A stretch of DNA of 8,711 nucleotides. Source: an uncultured Oscillospiraceae bacterium. GTDB lineage: Bacteria; Bacillota; Clostridia; Oscillospirales; Acutalibacteraceae. This document shows positions 1 through 5,300 of the stretch, piece after piece. Every line of letters begins with the position of its first letter. Positions within the stretch are counted from its first letter, which is position 1. The notes below the pieces were generated by a model. The model was not told the DNA's origin. It worked only from the letters and a program-made list of their open reading frames with translations, and did no database searches. Position numbers and translations under genes: made by a program. The DNA lies in assembly GCA_900550315.1 (NCBI GenBank), contig URRK01000062.1, positions 1 through 8,711 of the forward strand, in the 5' to 3' direction.

Positions 1-17
1 TAAGGTTTAGTATGAAT

Positions 18-23
18 GGAGGT
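18..23 (+). promoter_or_regulatory. ribosome binding site of rpmJ
   Basis: A full GGAGGT Shine-Dalgarno sequence lies 7 nt before the ATG at 31 and fixes that start. The TAA at positions 1-3 could be the stop codon of infA, which commonly precedes rpmJ in Firmicutes, but nothing upstream is visible to confirm it. Confidence 0.75.
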
Positions 24-30
24 ACCCCTA

Positions 31-144
31 ATGAAAGTTAGACCTTCGGTTAAAAAGATTTGCGAAAAATGCAAGATCATCAAACGCAAGGGAAAAGTAA
101 TGGTAATTTGCGAAAATCCCAAGCACAAACAGCGCCAAGGCTAA
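31..144 (+). CDS. rpmJ: 50S ribosomal protein L36
   Basis: This 37-residue protein is a small zinc-ribbon component of the large ribosomal subunit. The sequence begins MKVRPSVKKICEKC and is rich in Lys and Arg, as in the family, and its length is the usual one. The four zinc ligands are present as C11, C14, C27 and H32 (C-x2-C-x12-C-x4-H), so this is the zinc-binding (C+) form, not the cysteine-free paralog induced by zinc starvation in some bacteria. The gene is too short for many ORF callers but has an excellent ribosome binding site and sits directly ahead of rpsM, its standard neighbour in the alpha/spc operon. Identification is secure from sequence and context. Confidence 0.97.
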   Translation: MKVRPSVKKICEKCKIIKRKGKVMVICENPKHKQRQG

Positions 145-153
145 GCCTTGCGC
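132..153 (+). other. hairpin over the rpmJ stop codon
   Basis: An imperfect inverted repeat pairs 132-134 with 151-153 and 136-141 with 145-150, leaving one bulged C at 135. The loop is the three bases TAA, which are the rpmJ stop codon. No T-run follows, so it is not an intrinsic terminator. It could be an RNA processing or translational-coupling element between rpmJ and rpsM; that role is inference. Confidence 0.45.
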
Positions 154-180
154 AAAAATGAATGTGAGGTGCAAGAATAA

Positions 181-549
181 ATGGCACGTATTGCCGGTGT
201 TGACCTTCCGAGAGAAAAGCGCGTAGAGATCGGCTTGACCTACATTTTCGGAATTGGTCTTACAACATCCAAAAAAATCCTTGCCGAGACGGGCGTAAAC
301 CCCGATACCCGTGTAAAGGACTTAACAGAGGAAGATGTTGCCAAGCTTCGTGAGTACATTGAAAAACATCTTGAAGTTGAAGGTGACAGACGCCGTTCTA
401 TCGCATTTGATATTAAAAGACTTATTGAAATTGGCAGCTATCGCGGTGTTCGTCACCGTAAAGGGCTTCCGGTTCGCGGGCAGCGCTCTAAAACCAACGC
501 GCGTACCCGTAAGGGCCCCAAGAAAACAATAGCGAACAAGAAGAAGTAA
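181..549 (+). CDS. rpsM: 30S ribosomal protein S13
   Basis: S13 lies in the head of the small subunit and contacts the large subunit and P-site tRNA. The 122-residue product begins MARIAGVDLPREKRVEIGLTY, and has the family's helical N-terminal region with GIG at about residues 24-26. It ends in the typical basic tail (GLPVRGQRSKTNARTRKGPKK), which reaches toward tRNA in known structures. The length matches the family. The start ATG is preceded by GAGGT at 166-170. It follows rpmJ by 36 nt and precedes rpsK by 16 nt, the usual operon order. Open frames in other phases over this interval are shadows of this gene. Confidence 0.98.
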   Translation: MARIAGVDLPREKRVEIGLTYIFGIGLTTSKKILAETGVNPDTRVKDLTEEDVAKLREYIEKHLEVEGDRRRSIAFDIKRLIEIGSYRGVRHRKGLPVRGQRSKTNARTRKGPKKTIANKKK

Positions 550-565
550 GAAGGAGGAATAAAAT

Positions 566-967
566 ATGGCTACTAAGGGTAATAAAACTGCTACCACCCG
601 CCGTCGTCGCGAAAAAAAGAACATTGAGCGCGGAGCGGCCCATATCCAGTCCACCTTCAACAACACGATCGTAACCATTACCGATGTACAGGGTAATGCA
701 CTTTCGTGGGCTTCTGCTGGCGAACTTGGATTTAGAGGCTCCAGAAAATCTACGCCGTTTGCTGCACAAAGCGCGGCCGAAACCGCTGCAAAGGCGGCAA
801 TGGAGCACGGGCTGAAAACCGTAGATGTTTTTGTAAAAGGCCCCGGCGCAGGCAGAGAGGCTGCAATCAGAGCATTGCAGGCTGCCGGTCTTGAAGTTAG
901 CATGATCAAAGATGTAACTCCAATTCCGCACAACGGCTGCCGCCCGCCGAAAAGAAGACGCGTTTAA
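566..967 (+). CDS. rpsK: 30S ribosomal protein S11
   Basis: S11 is in the platform of the small subunit, near the E site and the 3' end of 16S rRNA, where the mRNA Shine-Dalgarno helix forms. The 133-residue product has a short basic N-terminal extension with RRRREKKN, then the conserved core starting GAAHIQSTFNNTIVTITD. It ends with the highly diagnostic TPIPHNGCRPPKRRRV. Translation starts at an ATG placed 9 nt after AAGGAGG (551-557), one of the strongest ribosome binding sites in the window. The gene sits between rpsM and rpsD as in most Firmicutes. Confidence 0.98.
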   Translation: MATKGNKTATTRRRREKKNIERGAAHIQSTFNNTIVTITDVQGNALSWASAGELGFRGSRKSTPFAAQSAAETAAKAAMEHGLKTVDVFVKGPGAGREAAIRALQAAGLEVSMIKDVTPIPHNGCRPPKRRRV

Positions 968-984
968 TCGTTGGAGGTGTAATC

Positions 985-1611
985 ATGGCAAGATATACAG
1001 GTGCAGTTTGCAGACTGTGTCGCCGCGAAGGGCAAAAGCTGTTCTTAAAGGGCGAGCGCTGCTATTCTGAAAAGTGTTCCGTAGGTGTTCGGGCTTACGC
1101 CCCGGGTCAGCATGGCCAGGGTCGTAAAAAAACATCTGAATACGGCTTGCAGCTTCGTGCAAAGCAAAAAGCAAAGCGCTTTTACGGCGTTTTAGAGGGT
1201 CAGTTCCGCAATTATTTTGAAATTGCCGAGCGTAAACCCGGCGTAACGGGTGATAACCTGCTGCAATTGCTGGAAAGCCGTTTAGACAATGTGGTTTACA
1301 GAGTTGGTTTTGCATCCTCCAGGGCCGAGGCAAAGCAGCTGGTTGGTCATGGCCATTTTGAGGTTAACGGCCACCGCGTAGACATTGCTTCTTACCTGCT
1401 GCGCGCCGGTGATGTTGTTACCGTTTGCGAAAAGAGCAGAGCTTCTGAAAAAATCAAAGCTGTTATTGAGGCAAACGCGGCACATCCGGTTCCGCAGTGG
1501 ATCGATGTAAATCGCGACGCTTTCGAGGCAAAAATCGTTGCACTGCCAACCCGTGACCAAATTGAGGCACCGGTTGAGGAGCAGCTGATCGTTGAGTTGT
1601 ACTCCAAATAA
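985..1611 (+). CDS. rpsD: 30S ribosomal protein S4 (zinc-binding form)
   Basis: S4 is a primary 16S rRNA-binding protein that nucleates small-subunit assembly; in several bacteria it also represses its own operon. The 208-residue product has the expected length. Near the N-terminus, C9, C12, C26 and C31 form a C-x2-C-x13-C-x4-C zinc site, so this is the C+ form. The S4 RNA-binding domain follows at about residues 99-160, with the recognisable SRLDNVVYRVGFASSRAEAKQ segment. The ATG is 6 nt after GGAGGT (973-978). The location next to rpoA is the classical arrangement in alpha operons. No autoregulatory pseudoknot was identified here. Confidence 0.98.
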   Translation: MARYTGAVCRLCRREGQKLFLKGERCYSEKCSVGVRAYAPGQHGQGRKKTSEYGLQLRAKQKAKRFYGVLEGQFRNYFEIAERKPGVTGDNLLQLLESRLDNVVYRVGFASSRAEAKQLVGHGHFEVNGHRVDIASYLLRAGDVVTVCEKSRASEKIKAVIEANAAHPVPQWIDVNRDAFEAKIVALPTRDQIEAPVEEQLIVELYSK

Positions 1612-1639
1612 TCGTATTTTTCATCTTGCTCTGCTGTGA

Positions 1640-1654
1640 GCCGCACAAAGCGGC
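1640..1654 (+). other. small hairpin ahead of rpoA
   Basis: GCCGC at 1640-1644 pairs with GCGGC at 1650-1654 around the loop ACAAA, in the 92-nt gap between rpsD and rpoA, the largest gap within this operon section. No T-tract follows, so it is not an obvious terminator. A role in RNA processing or in setting rpoA translation is possible but not shown. Confidence 0.3.
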
Positions 1655-1703
1655 AGACAACAAAATTTTAAATACATTATGTGCGGAGAAACGGAGCTTT
1701 TAA

Positions 1704-2651
1704 ATGATAGAGATTGAAAAGCCCACTCTTGAGGTTGTTGAAGTATCCGACGATGGCCGTTACGGCAAGTTTACCCTAAAACCGCTGGAAAGCGGCTACG
1801 GTACAACCATTGGCAATAGCCTGCGTCGCGTGCTTTTATCCTCTCTCCCCGGTGTTGCTGTTACCTCGGTTAAAATAGACGGTGTTATGCACGAATTTTC
1901 CACCATTGACGGTGTAAAAGAGGATGTTACCGAAATTATTTTAAACCTAAAGGGCCTAACCGCAAAGCTGCACAGCAACGGCCCCAAAACGGTTTACATT
2001 GAGGCCGAAGGCCCCTGCGTGGTTACCGGTGCTTCTATTAAAACCGATTCCGAGGTAGAAATTTTAAATCCGGATCTTTACATTGCAACCCTGTGCGAGG
2101 GCGGCAAGCTGTTTATGGAAATTGTGTTGGATAAGGGCCGCGGTTACGCCCCGGCCGACGCCAATAAACCGGCGCAGACCGTTGCCGGCCTTATTCCGGT
2201 AGACAGCATTTACACCCCCGTTACCAAGGTTAAGTTTGATGTTGAGAACACCCGTAAGGAGCAGGTAACCGACTTTAACTGCCTGACCTTAGAGGTTTGG
2301 ACAAACGGAGTTAAAACGGCAAAAGAGGCTGTTTCTTTAGCTGCTAAAATTTTAATAGACCACTTAAAAATGTTCTTAGACCTTGAGGAGCAAACCAACG
2401 AGGTAGAAATTTTAGTAGAAAAAGGCGATACCAGCAAGGAAAAGGTTCTGGAAATGACGATAGAGGAATTAGACCTCTCCGTTCGTAGCTTTAACTGCTT
2501 AAAGCGTGCCGGGATCAACACCGTTGAGGATTTAATCAACAAATCCGAGGAAGAAATGATGAAGGTTCGTAACCTTGGTCGAAAATCGTTGGAAGAGGTT
2601 ATTGCCAAGCTGCATTCTCTTGGTTTTACCCTCAGCCACAATGAGGAATAA
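1704..2651 (+). CDS. rpoA: DNA-directed RNA polymerase subunit alpha
   Basis: The alpha subunit dimerises to scaffold RNA polymerase assembly, and its C-terminal domain binds UP elements and activators. The 315-residue length is typical for Firmicutes. Residues 1 to about 230 are the N-terminal domain, with the conserved GYGTTIGNSLRRVLLSSLPG near residue 32. After an acidic linker, the C-terminal domain (about 250-312) contains VRSFNCLKRAGI and NLGRKSLEE. R261, N264 and K267 align with the DNA-contacting R265, N268 and K271 of the Escherichia coli protein. The ATG is preceded by GGAG at 1693-1696. The gene lies between rpsD and rplQ as usual. Confidence 0.98.
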   Translation: MIEIEKPTLEVVEVSDDGRYGKFTLKPLESGYGTTIGNSLRRVLLSSLPGVAVTSVKIDGVMHEFSTIDGVKEDVTEIILNLKGLTAKLHSNGPKTVYIEAEGPCVVTGASIKTDSEVEILNPDLYIATLCEGGKLFMEIVLDKGRGYAPADANKPAQTVAGLIPVDSIYTPVTKVKFDVENTRKEQVTDFNCLTLEVWTNGVKTAKEAVSLAAKILIDHLKMFLDLEEQTNEVEILVEKGDTSKEKVLEMTIEELDLSVRSFNCLKRAGINTVEDLINKSEEEMMKVRNLGRKSLEEVIAKLHSLGFTLSHNEE

Positions 2652-2682
2652 AGATTTTACCATCAGTAAGGAGTGAATATGA

Positions 2683-3024
2683 ATGGCCGGTACCAGAAAA
2701 CTCGGCAGAACCAGTGACCACAGAATGGCAATGTTAAGGGCTATGGTAACTTTCCTGCTGGAAAACGGCAGAATTGAAACCACCGTAACACGCGCTAAAG
2801 AGGTCAGCGCTATGACCGAGAAATATATTACACTCGCTAAGGATAGTTCGCTCACTACCAAGCGTCAGGCTATGGCATTTATTACGAAGGAGAGCGTTGT
2901 CAAAAAGCTTTTTGACGAGGTTGCCCCCAAGTATGCTGACAAAAACGGCGGTTACTGCCGAATTGTTAAAACAGGCCCGCGCCGTGGTGATGCTGCGGAA
3001 ATGGCTATCATCGAGTTGGTGTAA
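2683..3024 (+). CDS. rplQ: 50S ribosomal protein L17
   Basis: L17 is a large-subunit protein near the exit tunnel. The 113-residue product starts MAGTRKLGRTSDHRMAMLRA, a near-consensus N-terminus, and has the family's compact bacterial length. It ends with GPRRGDAAEMAIIELV, as expected. The ribosome binding site AAGGAG (2668-2673) is 9 nt from this ATG. Another ATG at 2679 overlaps in a different frame and opens only a short frame, so the start at 2683 is preferred. It is the last gene of the ribosomal operon and is followed by an intrinsic terminator. Confidence 0.98.
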   Translation: MAGTRKLGRTSDHRMAMLRAMVTFLLENGRIETTVTRAKEVSAMTEKYITLAKDSSLTTKRQAMAFITKESVVKKLFDEVAPKYADKNGGYCRIVKTGPRRGDAAEMAIIELV

Positions 3025-3065
3025 GTTCACCTGTAACAGCCTTTAAGGCTTAAAAACTTAAATTT

Positions 3066-3095
3066 TCAGCCGCGTTTTTATGCGGCTGATTTTTT
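3066..3095 (+). terminator. intrinsic terminator of the ribosomal operon
   Basis: TCAGCCGC (3066-3073) pairs perfectly with GCGGCTGA (3082-3089) around an 8-nt T-rich loop, followed by TTTTTT. It lies 41 nt past the rplQ stop codon. This marks the end of the operon and separates it from the promoter at 3142. Confidence 0.9.
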
Positions 3096-3141
3096 ATGCC
3101 CCCTTTGCGTTTAATTTTATGCCAAAATTTGCGCTGCGGTG

Positions 3142-3170
3142 TTTACTTTTAGGCAGTTTTATGTTACAAT
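3142..3170 (+). promoter_or_regulatory. extended -10 promoter of the ACT/UPF0210 operon
   Basis: A -35 box TTTACT (3142-3147) is spaced 17 bp from TACAAT (3165-3170), and TG at 3162-3163 gives an extended -10. Transcription would start near 3177, leaving a leader of about 145 nt before the ATG at 3324. The position just after a terminator and before a co-directional gene supports the call. Confidence 0.7.
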
Positions 3171-3182
3171 AAAGCGGTTATA

Positions 3183-3211
3183 GTCGGCCGGCCGCGTTGA
3201 GACCGGCCGGC
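3183..3211 (+). other. GC-rich hairpin at the 5' end of the ACT-operon leader
   Basis: GTCGGCCGG (3183-3191) pairs with CCGGCCGGC (3203-3211) with one T-G wobble, around an 11-nt loop. It lies only a few bases after the predicted transcription start, so it could protect the 5' end of the transcript or bind a regulator. There is no T-run, so termination is unlikely. Confidence 0.45.
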
Positions 3212-3323
3212 GGGTAAAACGGTTTAAAGGGCAACTGGTTTTTGCGCTTTGTAGGGCATTTGGCCAAAATTGCTGTTGGGCGGCGCTGTCGCTGTTATAG
3301 TTTTTTATTTGGAGGTAATAAAC

Positions 3324-3596
3324 ATGAAAAAAACGGTGATCACGGTAATCGGGCACGATTGCGTAGGCATTATGGCAAAGGTTTCGGCCGTTTGCGCCGA
3401 ATATCAGGTAAACATCTGCGATGTTTCGCAATCGGTTTTATCCGACCTGTTTTGCATGATCATGATTGGCGAAATTGACGGCATGAAGGGCGATTTTTGC
3501 GATTTTTCCGAAAAGCTGGAAAAGGTTGGGCAGCAAAATAACCTTTCCATTCGCGCCATTCATGAGGATATTTTTAACGCCATGCACAGCATTTAA
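3324..3596 (+). CDS. ACT domain-containing protein, UPF0237 family
   Basis: This 90-residue protein is a single ACT domain. ACT domains bind small ligands, often amino acids, usually as dimers; the ligand of this family is not known to me. The N-terminus reads TVITVIGHDCVGIMAKVSAVCAE, the typical first strand, glycine turn and helix of ACT folds, followed by VNICDVSQSVLSDLFCMIMIGEID, the second and third strands. The family length of about 90 is matched. An open frame extends upstream to 3270, but the GGAGGT at 3311-3316 places the start at the ATG at 3324, beginning MKKTVITV. It is 12 nt upstream of the UPF0210 gene, a pairing conserved in many Firmicutes, which suggests that it senses a ligand for the partner. 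That functional link is inference. Confidence 0.9.
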   Translation: MKKTVITVIGHDCVGIMAKVSAVCAEYQVNICDVSQSVLSDLFCMIMIGEIDGMKGDFCDFSEKLEKVGQQNNLSIRAIHEDIFNAMHSI

Positions 3597-3608
3597 AGGG
3601 GACCCGCT

Positions 3609-4967
3609 ATGTATAATACGCACGATATTTTAGAAACTATTAAAATGATCGACGAGGAAAATTTAGATATCCGCACGGTTACCATGGGTATTTCCTTGTT
3701 AGATTGCATGGACCCGGATATGGACCGCCTGTGCGAAAAGGTTTACGAAAAAATTACCCGCCGCGCAGCGCAGCTGGTGCCGGTGTGCGAGCGCATTGAA
3801 AAGGAATACGGTATTCCCATTATTAATAAACGCATTTCAATTACCCCCGCCGCTATTGTAGCCTCCGGCTGCCGGGGCGGTAACCCGGTAAAGCTGGCCC
3901 AAACGCTGGAGCGCGCCGCCGCCGCGGTTGGCGTTAACTTTATTGGCGGCTACTCCGCCTTGGTTGGCAAGGGCTTTTCGGGAGCCGATAAAGTGCTTAT
4001 TCAAAGCATTCCCGAGGCGTTAGCGGTTACCGAGCACATTTGCGCCTCGGTAAATGTTGGCTCTACCAAGGCCGGCATTAACATGGACGCCGTAAAGCTT
4101 ATGGGCCAAATTGTAAAGCAAACGGCCGAGCAAACCGCCAACCGTAGCTGTATTGGCGCCGCCAAATTAGTGGTGCTGTGCAATGCACCGGAGGATAACC
4201 CCTTTATGGCCGGCGCTTTTCACGGCGTTGGCGAGCCGGATTGCGTTATTAATGTTGGCGTTTCGGGCCCCGGGGTGGTGCGCGCCGTTTTGGCCAAGCA
4301 CCAAACGGCAGATATTACCGCCGTGGCCGATTTAATTAAAAAAACCGCCTTTAAAATTACCCGCATTGGCCAACTGGTTGCCCGCCTGGCGGCCGACCGC
4401 TTGGGTGTGCCGTTTGGCATTGTAGACCTTTCCTTAGCGCCTACCCCCGCCGTGGGTGATTCGGTTGCCCATATTTTAGAGGAGATGGGGCTGGAAAGCT
4501 GCGGTGCTTGCGGCACCACCGCCTGCCTTGCATTGCTGAATGACGCGGTGAAAAAGGGCGGCGTTATGGCTTCGTCCCATGTTGGGGGGCTTTCGGGCGC
4601 GTTTATTCCCGTAACCGAGGATGCCGGTATGATTGCCGCCGCCCGCAGCGGCTGCCTGACCATTGAAAAATTAGAGGCCATGACGGCCGTTTGCTCGGTT
4701 GGACTGGATATGATCAACATTCCGGGCGATACCCCGCCCGAGGTAATTTCGGCCATTATTGCCGATGAGGCCGCTATTGGCATGGTCAACAGCAAAACAA
4801 CGGCCGTTCGGGTTATTCCGGCAATTGGCTGTAAGGTTGGGGATGAGCTCTCCTTCGGCGGGCTGCTGGGCGGCGGCCCGGTTATTCGGGTAAACACCGC
4901 CTCGCCCAAAAAGTTTATTTCCCGCGGGGGCCGAATTCCCGCCCCCATTCAAAGCCTTAAAAATTAA
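3609..4967 (+). CDS. PFL family protein, UPF0210 (DUF711)
   Basis: A 452-residue cytoplasmic protein of the conserved UPF0210/DUF711 family. Its fold is described as related to pyruvate formate-lyase and anaerobic ribonucleotide reductase, but no reaction is established to my knowledge. Recognisable family segments are NTHDILETIKMIDEENLDIRT near the N-terminus, GVNFIGGYSALVGKGFS near residue 112, the cysteine-containing ESCGACGTTACLALLNDAV near residue 297, and SRGGRIPAPIQSLKN at the end. The length is usual and the frame is intact. No signal peptide or membrane segment is apparent. The start ATG follows AAAGGGGA, which overlaps the stop codon of the ACT gene, so the two are probably translationally coupled. 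No classical glycyl-radical motif (RVxGY) was seen, so glycyl-radical chemistry should not be assumed. Confidence 0.92.
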   Translation: MYNTHDILETIKMIDEENLDIRTVTMGISLLDCMDPDMDRLCEKVYEKITRRAAQLVPVCERIEKEYGIPIINKRISITPAAIVASGCRGGNPVKLAQTLERAAAAVGVNFIGGYSALVGKGFSGADKVLIQSIPEALAVTEHICASVNVGSTKAGINMDAVKLMGQIVKQTAEQTANRSCIGAAKLVVLCNAPEDNPFMAGAFHGVGEPDCVINVGVSGPGVVRAVLAKHQTADITAVADLIKKTAFKITRIGQLVARLAADRLGVPFGIVDLSLAPTPAVGDSVAHILEEMGLESCGACGTTACLALLNDAVKKGGVMASSHVGGLSGAFIPVTEDAGMIAAARSGCLTIEKLEAMTAVCSVGLDMINIPGDTPPEVISAIIADEAAIGMVNSKTTAVRVIPAIGCKVGDELSFGGLLGGGPVIRVNTASPKKFISRGGRIPAPIQSLKN

Positions 4968-4977
4968 AGCTTTTAAA

Positions 4978-5010
4978 AACTGCCGCCCCGGTAACCCCGG
5001 GGCGGCAGTT
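4978..5010. terminator. perfect 14-bp inverted repeat, probable terminator
   Basis: Positions 4978-4991 pair perfectly with 4997-5010 (AACTGCCGCCCCGG and its complement) around a 5-nt loop TAACC, starting 11 nt after the stop codon at 4967. On the + strand no T-tract follows. On the - strand the stem is followed by TTTTT (complement of 4975-4979). It is therefore a canonical terminator only for leftward transcription, although such a stable stem may also stop or stabilise the rightward transcript. Confidence 0.6.
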
Positions 5011-5042
5011 GTGGCGCAAGGGGAAAAAAAGGGCGGCAGTTG
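5000..5042 (+). repeat. 12-bp direct repeat GGGCGGCAGTTG
   Basis: GGGCGGCAGTTG occurs at 5000-5011 and again at 5031-5042. The first copy contains most of the right arm of the 14-bp inverted repeat. The second could pair with the same left arm and form an alternative larger loop. The remainder of 5043-5180 holds a small hairpin at 5076-5091 and no supported gene. Confidence 0.5.
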
Positions 5043-5075
5043 CCGTGTTTGGGGTTAAGGCTAAAAAATTGTTTT

Positions 5076-5091
5076 GTCGGCCTTGGCCGGC
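5076..5091 (+). other. small GC-rich hairpin in the intergenic region
   Basis: GTCGGC (5076-5081) pairs with GCCGGC (5086-5091) around the loop CTTG, with one T-G wobble. Its GTCGGCC/GGCCGGC arms resemble those of the hairpin at 3183-3211, and its GCCTTGGCCGG core recurs inside the terminator at 7644-7675. Function unknown. Confidence 0.3.
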
Positions 5092-5180
5092 GAAATTTTG
5101 CGCGGCAAACAACCGCGGCAAGGGTTTGGCAAAGGGTAATACAAAAAGTCAATATGTTACATACAAAATCGTTTTAACTA

Positions 5181-5209
5181 TTTACAATTTAAAGTGTTTG
5201 CGGTATAAT
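5181..5209 (+). promoter_or_regulatory. sigma-A-type promoter of the dockerin hydrolase gene
   Basis: TTTACA (5181-5186) is separated by exactly 17 bp from a perfect TATAAT (5204-5209). The upstream stretch from 5151 is A/T-rich. The start of transcription would be near 5216, giving a leader of about 85 nt before the ATG at 5301. It is one of the clearest promoters in the window. Confidence 0.82.
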
Positions 5210-5300
5210 ACTTGTAAAAGCAACCGCAAAATTTGCAATTTGTTAACGCTTTTTTAGCGCTTTTAACGGTTTGCAATAAAGGTTTATTGGGGGAAGATGT

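Noticed and set aside
322..933. 203-codon - strand open frame across rpsM and rpsK
   Set aside because: It spans two certain ribosomal protein genes and is explained by their codon use.
3270..3323. Upstream extension of the ACT protein by 18 residues
   Set aside because: The GGAGGT at 3311 and the family-typical start MKKTVITVIG at 3324 make the longer form unlikely.
3242..3478. 78-codon + strand open frame overlapping the ACT gene start
   Set aside because: It is out of phase with the ACT gene, lacks a ribosome binding site, and its translation has no ACT-like or other recognisable pattern.
4220..4948. 242-codon - strand open frame opposite the UPF0210 gene
   Set aside because: It is antisense to a well-conserved gene; its Pro/Ser/Thr-rich translation reflects the third-position GC bias of the real frame, and it has no ribosome binding site or family likeness.
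5009..5257. 82-codon + strand open frame beginning at a TTG in the gap before the dockerin gene
   Set aside because: It starts inside the inverted repeat arm, has no ribosome binding site, runs through the promoter at 5181-5209, and encodes a basic sequence without recognisable features.
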